Positions 1 through 5,155 of a stretch of DNA of 5,231 nt are shown here, one piece after another (the first letter of the stretch is position 1; each line of letters begins with the position of its first letter). The notes beneath the pieces were generated by a model that saw only the letters and a list, made by a program, of their open reading frames with translations, was not told the DNA's origin and made no database searches. The DNA comes from JAKEGK01 sp036507695. GTDB lineage: Bacteria; Pseudomonadota; Gammaproteobacteria; SZUA-152. The translations under genes were made by a program, and so were the position numbers. The stretch is from positions 1 to 5,231 of the forward strand of contig DATCIR010000085.1 of the NCBI GenBank assembly GCA_036507695.1, written 5' to 3'.

Positions 1-31
1 TCAGCAGATACAAACGAACTCGATTAGCCAT
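1..31 (-). CDS. Start of a gene running off the left edge (product unknown)
   Basis: An ATG at 31-29 opens a frame reading MANRVRLYLL before the window ends. It is called a gene because a near-perfect Shine-Dalgarno AGGAGG sits about 4 nt upstream of the ATG on the minus strand. Ten residues are too few to assign a family. The 12-bp repeats at 113-140 lie 80-110 bp upstream and could belong to its control region. An accidental ATG behind a purine-rich stretch is the alternative; codons beyond the edge would decide. Confidence 0.45.
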   Translation of the reverse strand, partial: MANRVRLYLL

Positions 32-112
32 ACCCCCTCCTTGTCGCTATATTGCCGCTGAGGCCGCAGTACGTGTCGGTTAGTATCTTCAGTCTGGACA
101 CGCGTTCGCTAG

Positions 113-140
113 TTTATCACTTTAAATCTTTATCACTTTA
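113..140. repeat. Two direct copies of a 12-bp repeat, possible operator
   Basis: TTTATCACTTTA occurs exactly at 113-124 and again at 129-140, a 16-bp period. On the minus strand the unit reads TAAAGTGATAAA. A related inverted core (TTTAAAGTT) follows at about 161-169. The pair lies 80-110 bp upstream of the left-edge gene start. Repeats spaced this way can be regulator-binding sites, but no regulator is identified and the function is inferred from position only. Confidence 0.35.
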
Positions 141-141
141 A

Positions 142-544
142 CTCCACAGGGCTTCGCAGTTTAAAGTTGCGAGGGTGTTGTTGCGCAATTCGCGACCTCG
201 AAACACTGGCCTGTTAATGATTTGATATTAGTTCATAGTTAGGAAAATACTACATAAATAATGCACTACCGGGAATTTTTTATTAAACATCCTTTTATGT
301 TGATCAAACACAAGTCGTGTAGCATAACAATTGACAACTATCTCGACAGTGGACTGCACAAGACTGCACAATATTTACTCGTTCTGACGCACACCGCTTG
401 AGCAGGCTAACGAAAGACGCTTTAATGGGAGTGACCATGCATTTCTTCTACAAGCGCGCATTTCGCATGGGTGGACCGCTCGGCTTCCGTTTTGTCACCG
501 TAACAGAAACTCCATCAACAACGAGTCCGCCGTAAGCTTTCCCA
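142..544. other. Stretch of about 400 bases without a convincing gene
   Basis: All six frames are interrupted often, and no frame shows a recognisable protein. A perfect 10-bp tandem duplication, GACTGCACAA, lies at 352-371. A 32-codon plus-strand ORF at 437-535 has a GGGAG motif before its ATG, but nothing supports its product. A minus-strand 44-codon ORF starting at 439 lacks a ribosome binding site. The stretch is AT-rich, notably 217-330. It probably holds the upstream region of the left-edge gene plus the decayed flank of the IS3 remnant. Confidence 0.5.
352..371. repeat. Perfect 10-bp tandem duplication
   Basis: GACTGCACAA is repeated exactly twice with no spacer. It could be a replication-slippage product, a binding site, or part of a decayed insertion-sequence end; nothing visible favours one of these. 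Confidence 0.4.
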
Positions 545-678
545 TCAAGTAGACAATTCAAAACTCGAGTTTCCCAGATTTTGAATAGCAAAAATAACAG
601 GTGGTAAACCGCCAAATAAATCATGAGGTCGTTGTTCGTTGTACTGGATTCGCCGCTGGCTGACGATCTCACGCACCC
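545..678 (-). pseudogene. IS3-family transposase (OrfB), C-terminal remnant
   Basis: The minus-strand frame ending at the TGA at 545-547 reads VREIVSQRRIQYNEQRPH, then a GGLPP motif, and ends NSSFELST. The YNEQRPH...GGLPP block followed by a short tail is the typical end of the DDE-integrase transposase of IS3-group elements. Roughly 43 residues are left of a protein normally near 270-300 aa. The catalytic aspartates and the first part of the catalytic core are absent. Upstream of about 680 the frame stays open but no longer looks like transposase. No matching terminal inverted repeats were found, so this is debris and not a mobile element. Confidence 0.75.
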
Positions 679-748
679 GCCTACTTGGCTTACCAGTTGG
701 TGTAGGTCTCATCCGAAATGCTGTGCTCACGACGGATCTCAGCGACCT

Positions 749-777
749 GTATTCAACTCGCACGTGCAATTCTACGT
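749..777 (+). repeat. Possible left end of the IS30-type element
   Basis: The 29 bases beginning TGTATTCAACTCGCACGTGC lie about 98 bp before the IS30-type transposase start, a plausible distance for the left terminal inverted repeat. They contain the small palindrome GCACGTGC. No right-hand copy exists in the window because the element is truncated, so the end cannot be confirmed by pairing. Confidence 0.2.
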
Positions 778-846
778 TATCGGATAGAGGGCAAGCCGCG
801 GTATTATCGTGGTTTTCTCATATCGACCAAAGTAAGCGGAGCACTG

Positions 847-1167
847 ATGAGCTATACGCAGCTTACCCAAGAGGTAAGATACCAAATCTATGCACTCAAG
901 AAAGCCGGCCATCGTCAATCAAAAATAGCCCGGATCGTTGACCGCAATCCGGGAACGATTAGCCGCGAGCTTCACCGGAATCAGGATTTGACTGGCTACC
1001 GCCCTCAGCATAGGCGACACTCTGGCTCTGGCTCTGCCTTACACCTAAGTGCGGTCTCAGATAACGCGCACAGTCTGGCAGTATGTCGAGGCGCTGCTCC
1101 GCGATGAGTGTAGTCCGGAGCAGATAGCCGGCCGATTGGCAATGACGAAAGGCTTACCATTGTTCTG
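847..1167 (+). pseudogene. IS30-family transposase, N-terminal remnant with frameshift and stop
   Basis: From the ATG at 847 the frame reads MSYTQLTQEVRYQIYALKKA and continues through a helix-turn-helix (about residues 18-45: SKIARIVDRNPGTISREL) to GYRPQ. This is the DNA-binding N-terminus of IS30-type DDE transposases. At about 1010 the homology moves to another frame (DTLALALPYT), meets a TAA at 1047-1049, then continues as WQYVEALLRDE, SPEQIAGRLAMTKGLP until about 1164. After that it is lost. The whole DDE catalytic domain is missing, so the gene is inactive. The longer open frame starting at 718 is an upstream extension and not the natural start. The element end is not visible on the right. 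Confidence 0.85.
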
Positions 1168-1264
1168 TTGTGCGTCGGATCATTGTTAGGCTCTTATTTA
1201 ATAGGTAAGGAACAATAGACTAGCGACAACAGTCCGAGGATAATAGATGAGGTTTATTTGACGC

Positions 1265-1417
1265 TTACAATCCACCGGCCCAGTTGCGCAACTTATCTTC
1301 CGGCACATCCATGCTGCCGTGAACATAACGGACCGGGATTTGGGAAGCCCGCTGTAAGGCCACCAATAAACTGGCGAAGTCCATGATGTCGCCGCGTTGG
1401 GCGTTTCCGGAATAATT
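1265..1417 (-). pseudogene. Fragment of a transglutaminase-like domain protein
   Basis: The last 50 codons of this minus-strand frame read NYSGNAQRGDIMDFASLLVA, then LQRASQIPVRYVHG, DVPEDKLRNW and GG before a TAA. The pattern D-x-ASLL-x-AL-x-RAS-x-IP-x-RYV-x-G is the core of transglutaminase-like domains, most like those of large secreted proteins that also carry RHS/YD repeats. Only this core remains, out of a protein of many hundred residues. The last residue (L) and the stop probably come from the adjoining sequence. The fragment begins next to the stop of the HD remnant, in another reading frame. The upstream part of the same open frame (to 1543) is the shadow of the HD gene. Not functional. 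Confidence 0.6.
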
Positions 1418-1419
1418 GT

Positions 1420-1836
1420 TTAGAGGGCAAGCGCCTGGGGAATCAAGTCGCGCTCCCGGCATTGGTTTAGGAACCACACCAATGCGTTGTTCTGGTTCCA
1501 TCCGCCCGGGCAATCGACTCGATCCGCCACCATGAAGATACACAGCAACCGCATGTCTAATTTACCCGCCAGTTTTTGCCACGCCTTGTTGGACGGTGCT
1601 TCACCCTTGGTATAGCTGACATACCATGGCAGATTGATGTCATGATATTTAACCAGGTTTATAAAACGCGCGTCGAAGTCGCCGTAGCGTGCGAGCAGTT
1701 CAACGGATTGCTCGGGTTTCGCGGTGCCCAGGGTCTTGCCGATGTCATGCACATAGGCCAGATTGACCAAAATTGCGGTTTCGGCTTCTGTACAGGCATT
1801 TTGCGTGGCCAATTGTTTGACCCGGTTAACGACCAT
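1420..1836 (-). pseudogene. HD-domain phosphohydrolase, N-terminus missing
   Basis: The 138-residue frame carries an HD signature, LAYVHDIGKT (His30-Asp31), a second metal-ligand-like pair, LVKYHDINLP (His65-Asp66), and a later conserved segment, FMVADRVDCPGGW (Asp105). This order is typical of HD-superfamily metal-dependent phosphohydrolases acting on nucleotides or phosphorylated metabolites. The substrate cannot be told. The homology already runs at residue 1 (VVNRVKQLA). The first histidine of the H...HD...D set, which should lie just upstream, is absent, and the sequence upstream of the ATG belongs to the opposed LysR remnant. About 40-60 residues are probably missing. The ATG has no clear ribosome binding site. 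The C-terminus may be natural. It is most likely a pseudogene, although the remaining frame is intact, which suggests recent truncation. Confidence 0.7.
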
Positions 1837-2347
1837 CGAGCAAACACTGGATGCTGTGCGATCCGGTAAAGCACACTTCGGTGTTGCGGCTTTTGATATC
1901 TATCCTGAGGATCTGGTAGTCACAAAACTTATTTCTACTCCACAGTTACTCGTCGTGCCGAAATCACACCCCCTGGCTGTAAAACGCCGTATTAAACTGC
2001 AGGACTTGTCGCACGTTCAATTAATTGTTCCGCCGGCCAATCGGCCACACCGGCAGATGATCGCGAAAATGCTGCAGTCCGCCAATATACCCTGGAAAAT
2101 TGCAGTGGAAGCCAATGGCTGGGAACTCATGTTGCACTTTGTCAAACTGGGACTTGGGTGCGCGATTGTGAATGGTTCTGTGAATATTCCGAAACCGTTG
2201 GTTGCTAAACCTCTAAAACAACTGCCCTCTACACAGTATCTTCTGGTGCATCACCCCAATGTCGGAAAATATGGCGAACAAAAAATCGTAAAGGACTTGA
2301 TCGTGAGCGAAATGAAATTGAAGTTTAATCAGCAGGAAAACGAATAA
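1835..2347 (+). pseudogene. LysR-type regulator, ligand-binding domain only
   Basis: About 170 codons read as the effector-binding domain of a LysR-family transcription regulator: EQTLDAVRSGKAHFGV, then LLVVPKSHPLAVK (the VVP..HPLA hallmark), and later FVKLGLGCAIV (the V..GLG.AI hallmark). The N-terminal helix-turn-helix and linker helix (about 90-120 residues) are missing. The open frame runs upstream to an ATG at 1763, but those codons are antisense to the HD remnant and are not regulator sequence. The homology starts where the HD homology stops, so both lost their 5' ends at one junction near 1835. The 3' end overlaps the kptA stop on the other strand by 23 bp. Without a DNA-binding domain it cannot act as a regulator. 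The original target is unknown. Confidence 0.75.
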
Positions 2348-2876
2348 ATTCAGGTGGCACTGCATCCGTTAACCACACATGGTTTTGTGACCGGTAAAAC
2401 GTATAGCCGGCATTAGCCATATCCCCCGCCATTATCGTCAGAATGATGGGCTTGCCATAACGCGCGCCGACGCGCTTCGCGGTAGCCGTGCTTTCCGACA
2501 AATGTACATGATGCCGTTGCTGTTTCAGCAACCCGTGCTGCTTAATGGACTCCAGATTACGGCCGGTTGTGCCGTGATAGAGACACACGGGTGGGTTGAC
2601 TGGCACGAGGTTAAGGTCCACGTCAATAGAATGACCCTGATTTGCCCGTATCCGCGTTTCATCCTCGTTAAATGCGTAACGCCGTTTGTCATCCTGCTGA
2701 ACAATGGTTTTCAGCATCTCAAAGGTAATCGCCTTGTCACTCTCGTGCATTTTCAGAAGCAGTTCTGCCACATCCACCCAGCCGTCCTTTGCCATGGCCA
2801 GACCAATGGCATCGGGTTTATGACGCAGGACGTAACTGAGAAATCGGCTCAATTCGATCAGTACATTTTTTTGCAT
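2325..2876 (-). CDS. kptA: RNA 2'-phosphotransferase (KptA/Tpt1 family)
   Basis: This 183-aa protein is full length for the family (E. coli KptA is about 184 aa). KptA/Tpt1 transfers the internal 2'-phosphate of RNA to NAD+, releasing nicotinamide and ADP-ribose cyclic phosphate. In eukaryotes this completes tRNA splicing; in bacteria its substrate is uncertain. The N-terminal winged-helix lobe opens LSRFLSYVLRHKPD with the invariant Arg18-His19. Residues 75-83 (RIRANQGHS) hold the conserved R-x-x-Q-GHS substrate-binding motif. The C-terminal NAD+-binding lobe has LYHGT (100-103), HVHLS (123-127) and VGARYGKPIIL. The start matches the usual family N-terminus, yet no Shine-Dalgarno precedes the ATG (TTTAGAAA), so translation may be weak. 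It converges on the LysR remnant with a 23-bp overlap. It is the best preserved enzyme gene in the left half. Confidence 0.93.
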   Translation of the reverse strand: MQKNVLIELSRFLSYVLRHKPDAIGLAMAKDGWVDVAELLLKMHESDKAITFEMLKTIVQQDDKRRYAFNEDETRIRANQGHSIDVDLNLVPVNPPVCLYHGTTGRNLESIKQHGLLKQQRHHVHLSESTATAKRVGARYGKPIILTIMAGDMANAGYTFYRSQNHVWLTDAVPPEFIRFPAD

Positions 2877-3075
2877 TTTCTAAACCGGCGATGTTGGCGG
2901 TCAGATATTAACTGTAGCGCATTCGCCTGTATTGGGTAAACGCTGTCATTGCCCCGCTTGTTTTGACCGCATAAAGTAATCGTAGTGGTGAGGGTAACAA
3001 CGCCGATACCGCGAGTGCCATCACGCCACTCGTCACACCGCGCCCGGTTGACCACCGGGTTAGGCTGCGCTGAGC
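2877..3075 (-). other. Intergenic region with two hairpins and a possible decayed attC
   Basis: This gap lies between the stop of the 67-codon frame and kptA. Read on the minus strand, 10 nt after that stop comes GCCTAAC (3065-3059), a match to the integron R'' box RYYYAAC. Next are an inverted repeat CCCGGT/ACCGGG (3043-3048 and 3054-3059) and a second CGAGTG/CACTCG (3012-3017 and 3027-3032). No partner GTTRRRY box at the right distance was found, so this may be a decayed attC or only a terminator-like structure without a T-run. The rest, about 2877-2990, should contain the kptA promoter, but no clear -35/-10 pair stands out. Confidence 0.3.
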
Positions 3076-3279
3076 TTATTTTACACCGGGTTGCTGACAT
3101 AGTTCAGGGATTACAAAGATCAGGGACAGCCCTTCGCCGGGAAGGTTTACCTCGACCAGCTTTCCTTTGGTTTCTATCCTTTCGGTTACAGTGACTGCCT
3201 GTCCTTTGTGCTGCATAAGCTTAACAAAGGAATACGGGTCATTGATATCACCCAGGTCAGTACTTTTGATGCCGTACTT
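3076..3279 (-). pseudogene. Unrecognised protein fragment, 67 codons, 5' end missing
   Basis: A minus-strand frame, open from just after a TGA at 3282-3280 to the TAA at 3078-3076, reads KYGIKSTDLGDINDPYSFVK, then LMQHKGQAVTVTERIETKGK, LVEVNLPGEGLSLIFVIPEL and a short tail. Composition and codon use look coding: balanced charged residues, few rare codons, and a beta-strand pattern (AVTVTERI, KLVEVNL, LSLIFVI). No start codon lies at its beginning; the first in-frame ATG is codon 22, without a ribosome binding site, so it is probably the C-terminal part of a truncated gene. The family is not recognised. It sits between the DUF6968-like gene and kptA on the same strand. Confidence 0.45.
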
Positions 3280-3343
3280 TCAACTGCTAGTTACTTTACG
3301 CCTCGTGGCGCACCGACCGTAGGGAGCGAATTTGACCCGCTTG
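3280..3343 (-). other. Spacer after the DUF6968-like gene, weakly attC-like
   Basis: Directly after the TGA of the DUF6968-like gene the minus strand reads CAAGCGGGTCAAATTCGCTC, then a C-rich turn and the small hairpin CGCC-ACGA-GGCG (about 3299-3310). The CAAGCGG..CAAATTCGCTCC arrangement resembles the left arm of many integron attC sites, but the expected AAC of the R'' box is GAC here and no R' box was found. This is a weak resemblance only. Confidence 0.2.
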
Positions 3344-3637
3344 TCATGTGTTTTCATCTTGATCAAAGTATGGTTCCCCATTCGGAAAACAAAAATTGTA
3401 CTTTTTACTTAATATTTCTAAAAATGGATCGACATTAGCCGCCAAGTGTAAAGCTTGAAGTAAATCGGCACCATGCGCATCCGAATATTCTTCAAATAGT
3501 CCATCATATTGGATTGGGCATGCCGCTATATTTTCATCGACCCAGTACGGTTCGCCGACCCGAATAATTAACTCTTTGAGGTTATTGCTGCCTTTACGGG
3601 AGAAAAGCAATTTCCTTTCAGCGATACACTTTTTCAT
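3344..3637 (-). CDS. Small DUF6968-like protein, 97 aa
   Basis: The protein starts MKKCIAERKLLFSRKGSNNL and contains KELIIRVGEPYWVDENIAAC, PIQYDGLFEEYSDAHGAD and LLQALHLAAN. The pattern 'IAER.L', then '.I.IG.PYW......A.CP....GL......D..G.D..QAL.LA', fits a widespread family of small uncharacterised bacterial proteins (DUF6968-like, from memory). It is predicted soluble, acidic and without a signal peptide. The biochemical role is unknown; relatives are often found singly in accessory regions and cassette arrays. The frame is complete with natural-looking ends, so it is probably intact. The ATG has only a weak ribosome binding site (AAGTATC). It lies on the same strand as its neighbours with a 128-bp gap to the membrane-protein gene upstream, too far for clear operon coupling. 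Confidence 0.7.
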   Translation of the reverse strand: MKKCIAERKLLFSRKGSNNLKELIIRVGEPYWVDENIAACPIQYDGLFEEYSDAHGADLLQALHLAANVDPFLEILSKKYNFCFPNGEPYFDQDENT

Positions 3638-3765
3638 GATACTTTATACATGTAACTGTGCGCCTGTGCGACCGGAGCCGCGCAGCAGCAAGAATCTGAG
3701 AGTACAAAGCACCTGAACACGAGACGCTGGTTAGTGCTATATGTAGGAGTCACGAGTTACTTTCC

Positions 3766-4029
3766 TTACTCTGTTTTGTTTGGTGGCTTTTTGAACCTGC
3801 CGTATGTAGCTACTGCTATAGCGCCGATGACAGAGAAGCCTATTGCGAGAGGCGCAAACACACAGGCGTTGTCGGTGTGAACTGTCGAATGCTCAATATC
3901 GAAATAGCGACCAATTGAATTGAACTCGTAAGGGGCACACCACAGCATGTACGCCGTGCCGCTGAGGGCGCTTGCGATGCCACAAGCCACAGATACTGAA
4001 AGAAAAACCTTTCTGAAGTGATTACACAT
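3766..4029 (-). CDS. Small two-helix membrane protein, 87 aa
   Basis: The ATG at 4029-4027 follows an AGGGC ribosome binding site about 5 nt upstream. The protein has a basic start (MCNHFRK) and a first hydrophobic helix at about residues 9-30 (FLSVSVACGIASALSGTAYM). A polar loop of about 25 residues follows, with FDIEHSTVHTDN. The second helix is at about 56-75 (VFAPLAIGFSVIGAIAVATY), ending in a basic tail, GRFKKPPNKTE. The positive ends suggest both termini are cytoplasmic, with the loop outside. No family is recognised. It might be a cassette-borne membrane protein. A toxin or immunity role cannot be concluded. The open frame, the ribosome binding site and the clean two-helix topology support a real gene. 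Confidence 0.6.
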   Translation of the reverse strand: MCNHFRKVFLSVSVACGIASALSGTAYMLWCAPYEFNSIGRYFDIEHSTVHTDNACVFAPLAIGFSVIGAIAVATYGRFKKPPNKTE

Positions 4030-4122
4030 GTGTGCCCTGTAGCGCTAACATCTACCTAAGAACAAATATTTCCTATATGATTTTTTGATTTTGTACAGAA
4101 ATATTTTAATATCATCACTTAC
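4030..4122 (-). other. AT-rich leader upstream of the membrane-protein gene
   Basis: This short stretch is clearly AT-rich compared with its flanks and contains no gene longer than about 20 codons. It probably contains the promoter of the 87-aa membrane-protein gene, but no pair of good -35 and -10 boxes can be fixed by eye. GTTAGCG (4049-4043, minus strand) falls short of an R'-type box by one purine. Confidence 0.25.
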
Positions 4123-4206
4123 TCAAACCAAAAGATTAATATGTTGCTTGCGTCCGAATACTGAAGCCACTAACAAGATGGCTGATGTAAAGAAACGATG
4201 TTTCAC
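4123..4206 (-). pseudogene. 5' stub of a secreted protein or lipoprotein gene
   Basis: A GTG at 4206-4204 follows AGGTGG about 8 nt upstream and opens MKHRFFTSAILLVASVFG, an N-terminal signal peptide by pattern: a basic start followed by about 12 hydrophobic residues. After about 18 residues the sequence becomes GRKQHINLLV and stops at 4125-4123, so the mature protein is missing. The start codon lies 10 nt after the R' end of the attC-like site, as expected for the first gene of an integron cassette. A short hydrophobic peptide may still be made, but a truncated gene is the simpler reading. Confidence 0.35.
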
Positions 4207-4216
4207 CAATATTTCC

Positions 4217-4285
4217 ACCTGACGAACCGGTTCCACGGGACGGCGGCACATTAGCGACGCTGCCCCGTGGGGCTTGGGGTTAGGC
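4217..4285 (-). other. attC-like recombination site (integron cassette boundary)
   Basis: On the minus strand the order is GCCTAAC (4285-4279, matching R'' RYYYAAC), 8 nt, CCACGGG (4270-4264), a 24-nt centre, CCCGTGG (4239-4233), 9 nt, then GTCAGGT (4223-4217). The two 7-bp inner arms pair exactly. The outer boxes are nearly complementary and almost equidistant, and the one-base asymmetry is what attC hairpins show. The total of 69 bp is in the attC range. GTCAGGT differs from the R' consensus GTTRRRY at one base, in the position important for integrase cleavage, so the site may be decayed. The upstream ORF stops 4 nt before R'' and the next ORF starts 10 nt after R'. Confidence 0.45.
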
Positions 4286-4289
4286 GTTG

Positions 4290-4448
4290 TTAAGACAGCC
4301 ACTTGATTGCCCCAACGATTGCCAGAAAAAATACTACCCATAATGTGATTGGAGCAGCGGCACCACGGAACTTAAACCCTAAGCCGTCAATACATGCAAG
4401 TCTATCTGCATCTTGCTCGAACGAACCAGACTCCCTCAAATCAGCCAT
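4290..4448 (-). CDS. 52-aa chimeric ORF: DnaB scrap fused to a membrane segment
   Basis: The ATG at 4448-4446 opens MADLRESGSFEQDADRLACI, followed by DGLGFKFRG and a hydrophobic helix at about residues 33-50 (ITLWVVFFLAIVGAIKW), ending LS. The first 15 residues match the replicative helicase DnaB motif SDLRESGSIEQDAD; the three preceding codons (RPV) also match DnaB and lie before the ATG. After QDAD the expected DnaB continuation (..MF.YRDE) is absent. The second half is unrelated and looks like the C-terminus of a small membrane protein. No ribosome binding site precedes the ATG, which is an internal DnaB methionine codon. The stop lies 4 nt before the attC-like site. It could be expressed as a one-helix peptide, or be a fusion pseudogene. 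Confidence 0.45.
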   Translation of the reverse strand: MADLRESGSFEQDADRLACIDGLGFKFRGAAAPITLWVVFFLAIVGAIKWLS

Positions 4449-4513
4449 GACAGGCCGCTATCTCGGTCGTACCAATATATTCCGTACTGTCGTCGCGAAA
4501 TTTGCACGCATTT

Positions 4514-5149
4514 TCACACGAACTGATAACCGATTTGCTGACTGGTTGCAATGATCAGCGCAAGCATGGCAGGATCATTCAGTGCGCGGTGAAACACGGT
4601 GAGTTGCGGAATCGTGGGCAATCCGCGTTCAAATAACGCCACCGATGGCGCATTCCCATACATCGATGAACAATAAAGAATACCATCAATCTGTGCGTAG
4701 GCTTCATAGAGTTGCTGCGACCAACGCTGGGCGCGCGGCCGGGGGCCGGAATGAATCGCGGTCGACGCCCCCAGTGCGGTGGTGAATATCCCGGTTAAAT
4801 CTAACAACTGGATCGCTTTCGCCAAGCGAAATCCCGCCAACCAGGGAGATCCGGAGTGCCGGTCAATCACACGGGTGGTTTGAAACACTTCGGCGAGACA
4901 GGTGGGGCCCTGGTTTGCCAGATACATAATCCCGCGCTCCTGCGTATCACTCTGCCCGCTGGCATTTGTGAGGTGATGATCAAAACGGCTGGAGGTCGGC
5001 CCGTAATAACGAAAGTCGTTCCAGCGTGTTGGATAATGACCGTCTGTGAAATGGATGCGCCAGACGAGGGTGTCCGCGGGGTACGTGGTGATGACCGGTG
5101 CAATGGTTTTAAGGGCATCGACCCCGGGTGGTTCCGGAAACTTGGCCAC
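4514..5149 (-). CDS. RES-domain toxin (NAD+ phosphorylase family)
   Basis: This 211-aa protein has the RES-domain layout. It opens AKFPEPPG and carries Arg31 in TLVWRIHF, Arg55 in SSRFDHH, Tyr76 in MYLA and Glu87 in CLAEVFQ. Further on come LLDLTG (115-120), RWSQQLYEAY (142-151) and YCSSMYGN (159-166). These fit the conserved Arg, Tyr, Glu and Ser residues of the active site. Characterised RES toxins split NAD+ with phosphate or by hydrolysis and arrest growth unless bound by their antitoxin. The start is a GTG only 6 nt after the stop of the upstream ORF, in the same frame, so translation is probably coupled in an antitoxin-toxin operon. The length and the C-terminus (IGYQFV) are normal, so the toxin is probably intact. 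Activity depends on the antitoxin, which is only partly in view. Confidence 0.88.
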   Translation of the reverse strand: MAKFPEPPGVDALKTIAPVITTYPADTLVWRIHFTDGHYPTRWNDFRYYGPTSSRFDHHLTNASGQSDTQERGIMYLANQGPTCLAEVFQTTRVIDRHSGSPWLAGFRLAKAIQLLDLTGIFTTALGASTAIHSGPRPRAQRWSQQLYEAYAQIDGILYCSSMYGNAPSVALFERGLPTIPQLTVFHRALNDPAMLALIIATSQQIGYQFV

Positions 5150-5155
5150 ACTACA

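Noticed and set aside
329..357. TTGACA as a -35 promoter box
   Set aside because: No acceptable -10 hexamer lies 16-18 bp downstream (CTGCAC at 17), and no gene follows.
350..371. TGGACTGCACAA... as a possible right end of the IS3-type element
   Set aside because: It starts with TG and contains the tandem repeat, but lies about 175 bp or more beyond the transposase stop, and no matching copy exists on the other side.
437..535. 32-codon plus-strand ORF with a GGGAG motif before the ATG
   Set aside because: No family resemblance, low-complexity threonine/proline end, and it lies in the decayed flank of the IS3 remnant; a chance ORF is more likely.
1185..1191. GTTAGGC at the end of the IS30 remnant as a third integron core site
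   Set aside because: No paired arms or partner box are visible nearby; a 7-bp match alone can occur by chance.
2516..2532. Perfect hairpin GTTGCTG-TTT-CAGCAAC
   Set aside because: It lies inside the conserved coding part of kptA (the KQQRHH stretch), lacks a T-run, and is probably a codon coincidence.
3650..3736. Possible attC between the membrane-protein gene and the DUF6968-like gene (CACTAAC ... GTTACAT on the minus strand)
   Set aside because: The outer boxes do not pair and the inner arms show no useful complementarity.
4303..4554. Plus-strand 83-codon ORF over the region between the 52-aa ORF and the RES gene end
   Set aside because: It is antisense to the 52-aa ORF and the RES 3' end, has no homology pattern, and is a shadow frame.
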